A stretch of DNA of 64,000 nucleotides from Planococcus citri (GCF_950023065.1 NC_088677.1:72937469-73001468), one strand, 5' to 3'; shown: positions 24,501 to 36,930, counted from the first letter of the stretch. Notes: generated by a model from the letters alone, not told the origin. Translations and numbers: made by a program.

Positions 24501-26940
24501 CAGAACTTTTTTGTTGGGATAGGACCAATTCTACAGCGTTGGCTTTATCCAAAATAATAATTTTTAATGGCAAAAAAACTCCATAAATTTGATAAGACAT
24601 CGCATTTTTTCTAAATGAGAGGGAAGGGAGTAGGTAACCGAAGTACAAAGACTAGGTAGTCTTCATCCAAAAATGAGCCCATTTTGGGCACTTCAGATCA
24701 GTTTCCTGTACCGCTTGAAAGCTCATATTTTTTGCAGATAATTTCTTCACTTGAAATAAACGTATAAACTTTCTGAAAAACTTTCGTCAAAATTCACATT
24801 TTTATTTCTGTTACAAAATACATATCTCGAAAATCAAGTCTTAAGCTAGGAGAATTCACCATCTGCGAATTTGTTTCAGTTAATTTTTTTCGTAGAGCTC
24901 TTCATTCGTTTAAGAATAAACTGATTTTTTGGTGAAGAATCGGTCCCGTTAATTTTCACGAAAATTGCGATATTATAGTATCGATTTCAAGCTCAAGCTC
25001 GATCAGAAACAAAAAAAAATTGGAACAATTTTTTCGGTAATTTTCTGGTTCGATTTTTGAATAATTTCAAGCAATTTCAAGCAATTGTGATATTTGTATT
25101 TTACTCGAAATGTGATTTTTTCAAAGGTCAATTCATCTATAATAACGAACTACAAGTAGAACTGAAACTTTAGCGTAGGTATTTTATACGTCTCAAAAAA
25201 TGTTAGTTTATGTTATGATAACGAAAAATTTGGCACAATAAACAATTCCTCTCCGACGAAAAAAATGAAAAATGCGGTGCTCGAGTCAGAAAAGGTCGAC
25301 AAATAAAGGGCATGGCATAGTACCCAGTACTACTTTGGACGACTCGTGTGAGGTTACCAATGATATATTTTTTCCCATGTAACCATTGATAGTAATATTC
25401 ACAACAACGAAAAAAGAACTCGAAAGATGAAACGAAGCAAGCAAGAGAATTACCACGTGATAATTACTTCCGGCTTTACAGTACCAAGTAATACAGTGAG
25501 CAGAACCCAGAAGCCTAGGCGGCCAGCAATTTCGAATGGGAAATTTATCTAACTCGTAGATCGCATGCATGTTTGACGAAAATTTAAACCGAAAAAAAAT
25601 CGATTAATTGCGAGTTAAAAAGCTTTCGCGTAACTATCTCGAGTATAATATGTAGAAATGAACCTGTTATTATAAACGAGCTAGGTGAGGTGTACCTATG
25701 CCGACACATCGGCGTATATATTTTAAGGTGTTAGAGAACGAGACGAGCTGTCTCGCATTCATGAGGAAAGTACTACGAGCGAGTAGGTATATATTGCGGT
25801 TTAGATGAAATTACGATATGATCAACGCGTAAGCAAGTGCATGTGTAATTTGTGGATAACGATAAGGTGTCAAGAAACAGTAGCTAGGCTCAAGGTTGGC
25901 ATTCCCATTTCCCACTTCCCATCCAGTAACGAAGGGATTACGTTTTGCGGTTTAATGATTGATGGAGTTGTTTTGAATGATTGAGATTTAATTGAAGTAT
26001 AAGCATTGGCAGGGGTTTAAAGTGGTCGCGTGTATTTGCAGAGAATATTGTTGAATTATGAAGGTGAAGGAGTGTTGGAATAAGAGCAGGTGGTGGACTT
26101 TTTTTTTTGATGAAGGGATAAATTTCACACGAGTGTCTTGATGGAAGTGAAGTGAAGAGATCAGTTTTCAAATTCGAGAAATTGAAGAGATATGTATTAT
26201 CAAGGATATCAGTTGCAAAAACAATTATGACGACGAAATCACATGGACGATATATATTTTCTAAAATTTCATTTGCTGATTGCAAAAGAGTTTTTGCATT
26301 GCTTTTTTCACCATTTTCCATTTTATCGCTTATAATCAAGAATTATCGAAAAATAGTGGAAAACGTGGGTTCAACCTGAATAAATTAAAAAATTCGTTTT
26401 TGTAAATAATTGTATTCGTAAATAATGCTAATAAATATTGGAAATATGAATTTAATTAATAGTCAATTCCCAATTGATTGTCAGTTTATTTAATTTAAAT
26501 GACTTAAAATCATGGGTAGGTAACAATAGACTTTCAGAGTCTTGAATCTTAAAGCTTCGCGATCGTAACCCTTGACAATAAACGTGAAAAACCAGTTGAA
26601 AATCAAAGACTTATAACTCGAAGAATTTATTTCTCAATTTTATGATTCATTTTTCTGATAAGACTTCGTTTTTCTTATCGGTAACATTTTTATACTTTGC
26701 AAAGTTGCCCAATTCAATTTCAGGGTGGATCGTAAAAAAAAAAAAGTCGGTAGATTTCGATTAAATTCATCCAAGACTTTCATTTTGAGTTGAAAGTTAC
26801 TCAGAAAATTTTTCAGCTCCGGAAGTGCCCTTGAAGGGGAGAAATGGGCCCTCAAAGAAGATATTTTTTTCGCTCCTGTCGCTACCCAACCTGTATTGGA
26901 AGAGACGATCCGTTGGAAATGAAAATATTTGAGATTCTGT
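21600..26940. other. Long gene-free stretch with two islands
   Basis: The island 21600-22330 is balanced in composition and may be regulatory. From 22330 to 25100 the DNA is very AT-rich, with a family A fragment near 22885-22930 (GGAGTCTCCATAAACTGCTC) and C or G tracts. An island at about 25140-25960 has CpG-containing unique sequence. The minus-strand frames there (25286-25570 and 25938-26339) have no supporting signals. A solo copy of the foldback end motif lies near 26270-26310. Confidence 0.4.
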
Positions 26941-27014
26941 ATCGATCTATGCTATTTCTGTAAGAATCCAAGACACTTTTAGGGTTTTACTGATCAGTTG
27001 AAAATGTGCAAATC

Positions 27015-27545
27015 GCATATTTTTGTGCAAACTGATGTTTTGAAAATTTTTTCTTCTCAAGTATTTCGTAATAATCAATTTAAAATATCAGTAAAGATGG
27101 AATTCCTCAAATTGGCGAAATATTTTGAAATGCAGCAGTGCCAATTTTTTGTTCATTTCTGCTAGTTTCAAAAAATTGAGAAAAATTCCCAAAAACAAAA
27201 CTTACAACATTTTTTCGATTTTTTTCAAGTTGGCAGAAATCAAGTCAAAATATTGAAGATGGCATTCCTGAAATTGAGGCAATATTTTGAAATGCAATAG
27301 TGCCAGTTTTTCGCTCATTTCTGCTAATTTAAAATAATTAAAAAAAATAGACAAAAATAAAACTTACAAATTTTTTTTGATTTTTTTGAAGTTGGTAGAA
27401 ATCATCAAAAAAATTGGTACCACTGTTTTCCAAAAAATTGCCCCTATTTCAGGAATGGTATGTTTGAATATTTTGGTTTGATTAATGTGAAATATTTGAG
27501 AAGAGAAAATTTCTATAAAACACCAGTTCATGCAAAAAGTGTTTC
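27015..27545. repeat. Palindrome (family E) with an internal tandem duplication
   Basis: The outer arms 27015-27115 and 27440-27545 pair (GCAAACTGATGTTTT against the complement of AAAACACCAGTTCATGC). Between them a unit of roughly 165 bp is repeated twice in tandem (about 27095-27255 and 27260-27420), with ATTTTGAAATGCA and TTCATTTCTGCTA marking both. Confidence 0.65.
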
Positions 27546-27737
27546 AAAATGTGTTTCAGCCCATTTTAGCAAAAATTCAATCTTCCAATCCAATAAAAGT
27601 TCAGTCATGATCGAACAGATTTGAGGTTTTTAAAACAATTTGACATTTAAAGTTCGGAAATGAGTTTAAAATAAACCAAATCGTATCGAAAACAGAATAA
27701 AAAAATAAAAGCAGGCAAGAAGGGTACCAACATGGAG

Positions 27738-28249
27738 TAGGTCGACTTCGACTTTTTTTTTGGAAAATTAGAGGGAGAATTGGATAAAAAGTTGTAGATG
27801 TGAGGATTTCAAAAGACCGTAGGTAAAATTTCGAATCCCTACACTTAAATCATCGCTTTTATACGAGGTTTAAAAATTTTAAATTCACATTAAGAAGTTT
27901 TTTCAAACGATTTTTTTGCGTTAATTGATCATATCTCTTTCAAGTCATTTTTAAATAGGTCCAAAAATCGTATCATTTTTTTCAAGTCATGCAAAATGCT
28001 TGGAAAGGCGAAAGAAATCCAAAAACTTTCTTCTAAGTGAATACAATAATCAATTAAAACACAAAAAAAAATTCTAAAAAACTTTTTCTTAAATTTTCAA
28101 TGTAAATTTTAAAATTTGAAACCCCACGTAAAAAATTTATAGCTAGAGTTGTGGATCTAAAATTTTTCCTACAGTCTTTTAAAGTCCCTTCACAACTTTT
28201 TATCGAATTCTCCCTCCAATTTTCCAAAAAAAAAAGTCGATGTCGATCC
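27738..28249. mobile_element. Palindromic element (family D)
   Basis: The arms 27738-27920 and 28065-28249 pair over about 180 bp, with shared GTCGACTTCGAC-type tips, long A/T runs, GAGGGAGAATT and AAAAAGTTGT blocks. The loop is about 145 bp. The minus-strand frame covering it (28054-28431) is a by-product. No target duplication was found. Confidence 0.75.
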
Positions 28250-29144
28250 AGCCAGAGTATATGGCTGATTTTGCCTAGATTCTGTTTGATTCGTTGATTA
28301 ACTTTTACAAATCCACGAAAACCAAAAATGTTAACTAAAACCAACAAAAATAGCTTTTGGTTGATTGCAAGAGAGTTTTTGCTTCTAGCTTTGCTTTCTC
28401 CATGATTTTGCCACTGAGTTAATCGTTCCATACACCGACAATTTCAAAATGACTATAAAACCATGTAACAATTTCTCAAAATTAAAAATTACAAAGCGAT
28501 CATAAGGTGAGTTTGAAAGAGCATCAAATAGGTATGTATCCTCACAATTCTTACGCAAACCACTCCTCTCCTTTCTTAAACAAAAAAAAATTACGCCAGG
28601 TCGTTTTAAAATCATCTAATTGTCATTTTAAAATAACATCCGATGATGAAACCAACAATTAAATGTGAAATAACCCGGAAAATAGTACGACAGTGAACAG
28701 TACACAATATTCTTGTTTTTAAATCCAAAACTACCTTGTACGAGTAAATTCTCACACACAAGACATATTTTCAAACACCATGTACCAATATCCGGAGACT
28801 ATGTGTTGACGTCGTATTAACGCAAAAAAAAAAAAGAACGGAAAGTCGACACTCTTGTGATGGAGTAAGCAAGATAGAAATGGGTTAGAAAGAGGAAAAC
28901 AATCATACGAGTATTATGGAAATTGAAACGATGTTCGGATCGCATAATATGCTTTATTATATTATGTAGCATGTAATGTAGGTATCTACATTATCATACA
29001 CATACCTGTAATAAATGACATAATTCAGGCGCTGGCTGGATGGATGGTTGGCGCTCCGCACACGGTCTCGAGATTGGCGGAGGAATTATTAACACGTGAG
29101 ATTGTTTTAATGGTTTTTCTTCCTCTGTTGTATGCCTGAGCACG
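28250..29144. other. Spacer with solo end motif and an island
   Basis: A solo copy of the foldback end motif lies at about 28358-28385. From 28780 the sequence becomes more balanced and may be regulatory. No gene is supported. Confidence 0.4.
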
Positions 29145-29744
29145 TTAATGGGTGTTGAGTGTACCGGGTAAGTGCCGGTTATCTACTTCTTCTCGTCGTG
29201 TAATTACTGAAAGAATACGAGAGAATGTTAATTGATCAATATGATTACGTAAAACCTCGTAACCTAATGTGTCATTGGGTTTGGTCGTAATGTCGTGTGT
29301 ATTGTCTAGGTTGGAATATTGAAGTAAATTATCAATTTTACCTACATTTCGAATCTTAATTATACGACTCGATCGTCGCGTCGAGGAAAAGGAAATTGAA
29401 TCAAAAAAACAATTAGCCCAAATCAGAATCACTAACGAAGTAACGACGACCTGATGATAATACTCGGACCGTACTCGTTTTGGGACGGAAGAAAAGGATA
29501 TAGGTAAAGGTTCGAAAAAATGTTCAGAACAGTGCACTTTCTTGCTGAAAGATGTTTTGATAAATCCAAGAGAAAATTTCAAGTTCAATTCGTAGAAAGT
29601 CGTGTTGAAATAGTTTAAAGACTTGAAGGTGGCAACTCGACAAGGGTTTCGAAGTGATATTTTTTCATTTGGGCCATTTTTCGGGGTTCCTGAGATGCCA
29701 GTGTTGCCATTCTGTTCAAAGAGAATGTCCAAAATAATATTCAA
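29145..29744 (-). CDS. Long open frame without ATG, possible exon
   Basis: This is the longest uninterrupted frame in the window, 199 codons on the minus strand, ending in a stop at 29145. It contains no methionine codon at all, so it cannot be a complete gene. If real, it is an internal-to-terminal exon. A possible acceptor (pyrimidine-rich, then AACAG) lies just inside its start, near 29706-29711. Codon use is mixed and there is one hydrophobic run (VTSLVILIWANCFF). In DNA of this composition a chance frame this long is unlikely but not impossible. I do not recognise the sequence. Confidence 0.25.
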   Translation of the reverse strand: MNIILDILFEQNGNTGISGTPKNGPNEKISLRNPCRVATFKSLNYFNTTFYELNLKFSLGFIKTSFSKKVHCSEHFFEPLPISFSSVPKRVRSEYYHQVVVTSLVILIWANCFFDSISFSSTRRSSRIIKIRNVGKIDNLLQYSNLDNTHDITTKPNDTLGYEVLRNHIDQLTFSRILSVITRREEVDNRHLPGTLNTH

Positions 29745-31230
29745 ATTTTTTTACCAATAAAAATATCCAATCTGATTAAAAAATAACTAGAAAAATTGAA
29801 AAATGATACCTTCCCATCGCATCCATGCTCAAAAATTCTAAAAAAGTTACGCCAAAATCATAACTTTCTATGTTGATTAACATATTGAAAAATTAGGTAG
29901 GTTTAAAATATTGAAAAAAAACACAATTTTTATTTTCATAAAAGCTCGAAATTGGTAAAATTAATATATTTTCATCGTTTCTATATCCTGTTCGTCAGAA
30001 TAAAAGACGATGAAAATTTTACCTTAATTTTTTTAGTACATACATAATATGTTAACTAACCATGAAAAAGTTAGGTATCTTTGGGATAATTTTTTCAGAA
30101 TTTTTTAGCTTAGATGCGATGGAGAGATATCGTTTTCAAACTTTCATATGGCTAATTTTTTGTGCTTGAAAGGTTGGCAACACCGGTTTTCATCACATCT
30201 AAAACATCTACCTAGATGAAACACACTTCTATAAGCGTACAAATTGCAGAATGAAGTTCCCTTAATTTGCACCATTTGTAATTTTCAAGTTGTCCGTGTT
30301 CGAAATTCACAATAATATATTTTTTCCTCAAACCTTTGAACCCCAATATCTCCCTTCCAAATGGACTTGGAGGACTACGCTTTACGCCATTCGTCATCTG
30401 TCAAATTCACTACTACTCGTATCAGCTTATCGTTGATTGCAAGAGAGTTTTCGCTTCTGCTTATTGATACCTATTACCTACCTACCTAGTTTTATTGCTC
30501 TTATTCATTTTTTTTTTAAAGCTTGAACCATAAATCCAATGGCCGTTTTTTGAGATGCTGTATTATGAAGGAAATTGGGAAAATATTGAGAAAAACAAAA
30601 ATAGGCTCACTGCATGATTAGGTACTCGTTTTTCAAAAAGTGACAATAAGATGCATAAAATTTTGTTTTAAACATTGAAAATTATCAAGTATTTTTTTCT
30701 TAATAAGTAATCATTTTATTCAATAATATGTACCTACCTATTTAATTTGAAGTGAGTAAGCCCTGATCACAAATGAAGAAAATGTTCCAAAACGATCCAT
30801 ATAATATAGCCAGCTACTCACCAGGGGTGTAGCGAAAACCAAAAAATTCCCAACAGACCAATCCAAGAATTATTAAGCATCAAAAAAATGTTATAGCACA
30901 GTTCAGAAATTTTCATGGCGAATTAAAATCGACCTTTGGCATGCTCAATGTGAAATTTAAATTGACTCGAGTGAAGTGAGGGCAAAAGCCTAGAAAAGTT
31001 CACAATCCATGAAACAAAAAAAGAATTCCTCTTGATGCGTAAAATGCATTTCTCTGAAATAATAGATATTTTTAAAATTTGAATAAAAACTTTTGGTATT
31101 TGCAAATTTCAATTTCAGAAAAGGAAAGCAAATTGATCTGAACGAAAAGAAGCAAAAAATTACCCATCGATTGTTTTACCAAAAAAATGCCATGTACTTA
31201 ATTCACAAAAAATTGGGTTCTATCAATTTA
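29745..31230. other. AT-rich spacer
   Basis: No gene is supported. A solo foldback end motif is at about 30425-30455. A hAT-like end word CAGGGGTGTAGCGAAAAC starts near 30822 without a partner. Confidence 0.4.
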
Positions 31231-31239
31231 CCAATCATA

Positions 31240-31830
31240 ATTACACCAAAATTACACCAAAATTCACCAAAAATTTGTAATTTACCGGAAATTATTAGAA
31301 ATAAACCAGAAATTGTCAGAAATTTACAAAAAAATAACCAGTAATTCACCAGAAATTACCAGTAACTCACTAGAAATTATTAGTAATGTACCAGAAATGA
31401 CAAGTATGTAGTTTACTAAAAATGACTAGAAATTGTCTAATAATTTACCAGAAATTTACCAATAATTAACCAGAAAGTTACCAGAAATTTACCAGAAACT
31501 ACCAGTAATTTACAAAAAATTAACAGTAATTTACCAAAAATTACTAGTATTTTTGCCAGAAATTTACCAGTAATTCACCTAAAATTACCAGAAATTACCA
31601 GTAATTTACCAAAAATTACCAGTAATTTACCAGAAATTACCAGTAATTTACCAGAAATTACCAGTAATTTACCAGAAATTACCAGTAATTTACCAGAAAT
31701 TACCAGTAATTTACCAGAAAGTACTAGTAATTTACCAGAAATTACCAGTAATTTACCAGTAATTCACCAGAAATTACCAGGAAATTACCAGAAATTACCA
31801 GTAATTTACCAGAAACTAATAGTTTTGTGC
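31240..31830. repeat. Minisatellite of 21-bp units
   Basis: The unit joins AAATTACCAGT to AATTTACCAG. It is nearly exact from about 31590 to 31760 and progressively looser towards both edges, where TTACCAGAAATT words dominate. The plus-strand frame across 31093-31344 is a by-product of the repeat. Confidence 0.92.
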
Positions 31831-31839
31831 AGAAGCATC

Positions 31840-33790
31840 CATCCAGTTTTGAAAACATGAAAATTGAACTCTTTACTCAAAAGTTATTTTCAAACGCTGT
31901 AGTTTGAGTACGAGCTTTGATAAAAAGTTGGGTAAAAATTACTGTCATGTGACTTTTGGCGTCGGCTTGAAATATACCATTTTCAAAATAAGGCTGTCAA
32001 TATAGGGGGGATATCCCCTCTACCTGATTGGATGCCAAACTTGAAGAAAAAAATGTCAGTAGGTATATGGAATGTAGGTATGTTTCCAATGATGCTGAGA
32101 ACAAATATGATTTTACGTTTTTGACCAGACTATTTCTACACTCTCCTCTCCAAGGAAAGTTTTAAAAATCATGGATATGTTTTTGGTTAGAGTTAGAATT
32201 CCAAATAAGCTGAAAGTCTGAAAAAACATTTCATGGCAAATTGACCTACTTAACTACCTAAAACTTTAACAATTTATACATACATCATTTTGAACCTCAA
32301 TCAATCTCTGGAAGCTCAGTTTTGACTTTGAAGGAAAATCATGAACTCAAGATATGTACTTCATAAATTGAAGTTCTAAACAAATAGCATGGTAAAGTCC
32401 CATAAATATTTGAAGGGCTAATTGTGAATGTCGCCTTAGTCATTTTTTTTTTTTTTTTTTTTTTTGAGCTAATACATACAACCATCGGAAAGGAAATTTC
32501 ACGGAGTTTACGATAATGCAATGTACTTATTAACAGCAAGTAATTTTTATAAATTAATGACTTTTAAGTTTCAATACGGATTTCTATTTTAAAAAAATAT
32601 GATCCTCAAGTTATTTGTGATCTGCTTCAGCTTTACTAAACCGATGTTCTTCTGACCAACTTATTTGAATCATTTTGCTCTTTCTTAAGTACCTTCCGTT
32701 TACAGCTGAGAAACACGAGTTCCTTTATAGTTCACCAAATATTTCGATAGCGCCTTTGAAAACTTCAATTTCGACGCTCGTGTCGCATTTGGAAAAATTC
32801 TAGGCTCCAAACACTTCACTTCAGAGTGCTCATTTTTATTTTGTGGTCAAATACACGTGCCTGAGCATTGCATTTTATAGATATACGTATTTCTTGAGAT
32901 CATGTAGCATGACGTCACGAATACCTTATCGACAAATCTCATATCCCGAATACCTCTGCATACCTCAAAGTGCGACAATGATAACGATACGACGACGCGA
33001 GCCTGAGCCCAATTCCGTATAATCCATCATCACCGACGAATATTTTAATTAAAGGAAATTACTCCGAAGATAATGTTTTTATTATCTTTTCGGCTAATGC
33101 ACTCGCGCACGTGGTATGCGTTTTTATTTTTCCTCATTCGTTGAAAACAATCGTCCGTCTGTACGGAAATCTTACATAAAATGTCATCACGGTCTCGGTC
33201 TCGGCTGTTGTCAAAGAAAAGCGAAAGTCAAATCGTCTGGTCGTAAAACCAGGTATCCGAATCTTGGTGGAGAAATTTTTGGCAGCTTCAAATAAGCCGC
33301 GACATGAGCTGTCGAGAGGACAAGATATGGTACCCACACCCTCGCTCATATATTTATTTTTTTTGTCTGGTAGATTCGATTTTCGTCGTCTCTCTCGATA
33401 TAGGTAGATAATATAAATACCTGCATGAATTTGCTTTTTATAATACCATCTGATTGTGGAAAGTTTATATAGGTAGGTACTTTAAGAAGGCGTCGTCGAA
33501 AATGCATAAATTATGTTCAGATCAATTAAATCTTATATACGTTTGATATCTAGGGCTGGGTATACAATCGCGACGTGTTGTCGTCGCCGCCGGTCGCATT
33601 ATAGCTTGAGATATCCTCAGGCATATTATGATGGGTTTGATGATGAGGCCGTCGGCAGCGTGTGAGAGTCGTCATCACGCGCTTATACTAACTAACAATT
33701 TAGTACCCAATAGGGTTATGGCTTTTTGTCAATTAGTCAGTCGAGATGTTTACACGACGATGTAGCTTTATGGTGGTGAAATCCAATAGA
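31840..33790. other. AT-rich DNA then a CpG-containing island
   Basis: From 31840 to 32870 there is no gene; a run of about 20 T lies at 32446-32466. From 32880 to 33790 the sequence is balanced and unique. It includes homeodomain-like TAAT words and the small inverted pair GATAAT/ATTATC near 33070-33090, and reads like a regulatory element. A 71-codon ATG frame on the minus strand (33134-33349) lies inside and is unsupported. Confidence 0.35.
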
Positions 33791-33791
33791 G

Positions 33792-33959
33792 ATGAATGCT
33801 CTATTGCTCATGTTGTTATCGTTTGATGCCTATCTGCGTTATGAGCTACGTCGCTATGGGCTTAAAATCAGAAATACTACACGTGATGGAGAGAAGAAAT
33901 ATTTTGAAATGGACAGCACCTTACAAGGAAACTTTTCGAGGTGTCCTGGGTGCCTCTGA
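33792..33959 (+). CDS. Uncertain 55-codon open frame
   Basis: An ATG at 33792 opens 55 codons with a hydrophobic start (MNALLLMLLSF) followed by a basic stretch (LRYELRRYGLKIRNTTRDG). It could be a small secreted protein or a first exon with a donor at TCGAG followed by GTGTCC. Its 3' end runs into the left end of a family B repeat (from 33926), which argues against it. I do not recognise it. Confidence 0.15.
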   Translation: MNALLLMLLSFDAYLRYELRRYGLKIRNTTRDGEKKYFEMDSTLQGNFSRCPGCL

Positions 33960-34640
33960 TTTGAATGGAGACGTGATTTTTAGAAAGAGCATGATCACTT
34001 GATCAGAAACTCCCATAACAAAAATCTCGATGGCCCAAACTTATTTTTCGATTTTTGAAAGTTCAGAATTAACCACTTTCAGTAATTTATGCTTTAAAAA
34101 AAAAAAACAAAAACAAAAAACCGTGTACATTAAATTTATTCAGTAAGAATTATGGAAATTAATCCTAAATCTAATATCAACACTCCTGAATAGAACCAAA
34201 GGTCACAATTTAGAAACATTTTCGAGCATCCAGCGTGATTTTTGGATTTTCCAGAATTTTACAATTTTTTCAGATCACATTCGAATAATTTGGAGTGCTA
34301 AAAATCAAGTGGAGGTTTATGCTGGTGGCCCAAATGGCAAGACTTTTTGATTAAGTCGAGCATAAGCCACATACACCTCAATTTTTAGCTGCTAAAATTA
34401 ATTTTCACGCCTTGTGAAAAAATTTAAAAATTCTGGAGAAATTAAAAATTCACGCTGAAAGGCTCTAGAATGGTTCGAAATTATGAAATGCGGATTCAGG
34501 GAGTTGGTTTCAGACGAGATTAAACCATTTGTACAAATTTCAAAAATTTTCTCAAAAACAAAAAAATTGTGATTTTTAATTTTTTTACGAACTCCTGACA
34601 AAAAAAGCACACATGAGATACTAACCTACTAGAAATTGTG
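33926..34640. mobile_element. Palindromic element, family B, copy 2
   Basis: The left end, TTTTCGAGGTGTCC followed by GCCTCTGATTTGAATGG, matches the family B terminus. The inner blocks CCAGAATTTTACAATTTTTTCAG (34250-34272) and the reverse arm around 34425-34510 pair as in copy 1. A further fragment is at 34740-34890. The frame on the minus strand at 34398-34610 belongs to the repeat. Confidence 0.6.
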
Positions 34641-35078
34641 GTCCGAATGTGGATAAATTCGTTAATAAATACTCGTAGGTTGAAAAGAAGCCCAAAATTA
34701 ATTCACATTCTTTTTGAAAAATTTCAAAATTCAAGAAAAATCGAAAATCATTCTGCAGGCTTTAGAATGGCTGGAAATACAAACATAGAGAAATTTGGAT
34801 TCGAAGATTAGGTAACCCATTTGAGCAAATTTCATGAAAAAACTTTTGATTTTTTTCCTTATGAATTTTGATGAAAAAGTAGCATTTTTTCTCCACCAAA
34901 AACACTTGCTGAATTAAAACTGATTCCCAAATTGTGTGATCTGAATTAATTTTTAGAATTTATTATCGATGTTTTTATAGATTAGCAATAATTATGATCC
35001 ACGAATCTTCAATTCGTGAAAATATGATTCGAATTTCCGTTCGAATCATATTTTTTGTGTTTTTACCCGACCTTGGCT

Positions 35079-35468
35079 AAAACACGGCATTTCATTTCCT
35101 TTTTGTTGACAACTTCGACAACCCACCAGAAAAAATTTTCACATCGAGGCAAAATTGGAATAAAGCTGGATCAGATGTCTCGAGAGTTTCAGATTTTTGA
35201 AAAATTTCATTTTATTTAAAATCGAAAATGAAATTTTAATAAATTTCCAAAATTCTTGCTGTTTGGAGAACTCTCTATTCAAAATGGATTTTCAAAAACC
35301 TCCAAAAATTTCAGTTTTTTATCAAACTAAAATAAATTTTTTTCAAAATCCAAAACCTTATGACATGCTTACTTTTGACCCTATTTTGTTCCAATTTTGT
35401 CGTGATAAAAAAAATTATGCATAGTCGAAGTTGTCAAAAAAAAAAAAACAAATGAAATGCTGTGTTTA
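35079..35468. mobile_element. Miniature inverted-repeat element
   Basis: The arms 35079-35119 and 35424-35468 pair: ACACGGCATTTCATTT with the complement of AAATGAAATGCTGTGT, and TTGACAACTTCGA with its complement. The interior is AT-rich. The plus-strand frame at 35197-35424 lies inside it and is not supported as a gene. Confidence 0.7.
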
Positions 35469-35652
35469 AATTTTTTCTTCAAGAGTCCTAAAAAACTTGG
35501 GGAGGAGATAGTTGAAAAAATGTCTATTGTCTAAGTATGTAATGAAATTTTATAGAAAATTTCTGTCACTTATTCGGCTTTTGTTTCCACCTACACCTTT
35601 ACGTTTGACTTTGAAAATCAATAAATGTGTTTCGAAGAAATTGAGGAAATTC

Positions 35653-36200
35653 TACCCGGGGAAAAAAGTTCAAACTTGGCCATACATGATCATGTATGAC
35701 GATTTCATACATGATCATACTAAAAAATTGTCCCCCACATGCTCATGTATGGATCATTTGTATGAAATTGCACGTTTTATATCATACATTTTATTCTATA
35801 ATCTAGAAAAGTGTCTATAATCTGGAAAAATGTCTGAAATTCATTTATCCACATTTGTCTTGCATTCTTAGCACATCTTATGTACTTATACCATTCAGCA
35901 AATCATCCCATATATTTTATACTGACAATATTTTTATTATAAAAATTCATACATTCTCGAATTTTAAGTATGATCATACATGTTCATGTTAAAAAAAATC
36001 CCCGCATTTACACATGATCATGGTTACACTAAATCATACTTGATCATACATGATCATATATGACATGTATGATCATGTGGGGGACAATTTTGTAACATGA
36101 GCATGTATGGAAACTTCGGTTTATGTATGATCATGTATGCTCGAGTTCATCCACCATACATGATCATGTATGGCCAAGTTTGAACTTTTTTCCCCGGGTA
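35653..36200. mobile_element. TA-flanked element with iterated palindromes
   Basis: Perfect terminal inverted repeats of about 45 bp begin CCCGGGGAAAAAAGTTCAAA at 35655 and end with the complement at 36198. Each is flanked by TA (35653-35654 and 36199-36200), as in mariner/Tc1-like insertions. Inside, the 16-bp palindrome ATACATGATCATGTAT and its partial versions occur many times, mostly within about 150 bp of either end. GTCCCCCACATG near 35731-35742 pairs with CATGTGGGGGAC near 36074-36085. No transposase is encoded. The 102-codon frame 35512-35820 merely crosses the left end. Confidence 0.88.
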
Positions 36201-36639
36201 GTAATGACTTGAATTTATTTTTTTGTCACCTATCACAAGAACATAATATATAATTCAATCTTGCATGTAAATAATTACATTCGATTTTAATGCAGGAATA
36301 AAAAATTCAAACAAACAAGTACAACCATTTTATGAAATTCTTTAACAAATAACAAATAGGAATAGGAAATACAACGAACAGAAGGAGAGGGAAGGATCAA
36401 ATGCAATGAAAATTTCAAAAATATAGGCCTGCATTTCGGAAACAATGACCTTTTTCGGGTTAAATATCAAAAAATACCAACATGAAAAGTCAACTCAGAG
36501 AATGATATTGAGCATATGGTCCATTTGAAAGGTTTCATGGCTACAGAAATTTCTGAAAACGTCAAAAATTCTTCCGATTCGACAACTGTTTGGCTAAAAA
36601 AAATTGAAATGGATAATCTGGAAACTCGCACTTATGGTA

Positions 36640-36930
36640 CACGAGATGAGGTTAATTTGCACATATTTATTTCTGGAAGCTCCAGCACAGCCTAAAACCA
36701 CCTTCAGTTGCTTCAAAATATTAAAAATTGAATAATGTAAATTTCAGCTTTCCAACTCCCAACTGGAAAACATTTATTGGGAATTTCAATTTCCAAAAAT
36801 CTGCTGGAAGCTCCAGAACTGTTCAAATCGACTCGAAACCGTTTTAAATCAATTAGAAAGGTTGAAAATGGGGCACATACCAAATTTTAGTTTTCTAGCT
36901 CAATTAGGAAAATAATGGGTTTTCCACATT
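36640..36930. mobile_element. Palindromic element, family A, copy 4 (right half)
   Basis: It carries GGAAGCTCCAGCACAGCC (36675-36692) and GGAAGCTCCAGAACTG (36804-36819), followed by the CGAAACCGTTTTAAATCAATTAG block. Only the right half is present. Confidence 0.6.

Noticed and set aside
24700..25100. Possible further palindrome around TTCAAGCAATTTCAAGCAATT
   Set aside because: Only a short local duplication in AT-rich DNA; no arms of useful length.
28054..28431. 125-codon minus-strand frame
   Set aside because: Most of it is the right arm of the family D palindrome.
30822..30845. hAT-like end CAGGGGTGTAGCGAAAAC
   Set aside because: No inverted partner or duplication within several kilobases on either side.
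31093..31344. 83-codon frame rich in Lys, Asn and Pro
   Set aside because: It is produced by the minisatellite and its loose left edge.
31240..31830. CRISPR-like regular repeats
   Set aside because: Units are contiguous without unique spacers, and the genome is eukaryotic.
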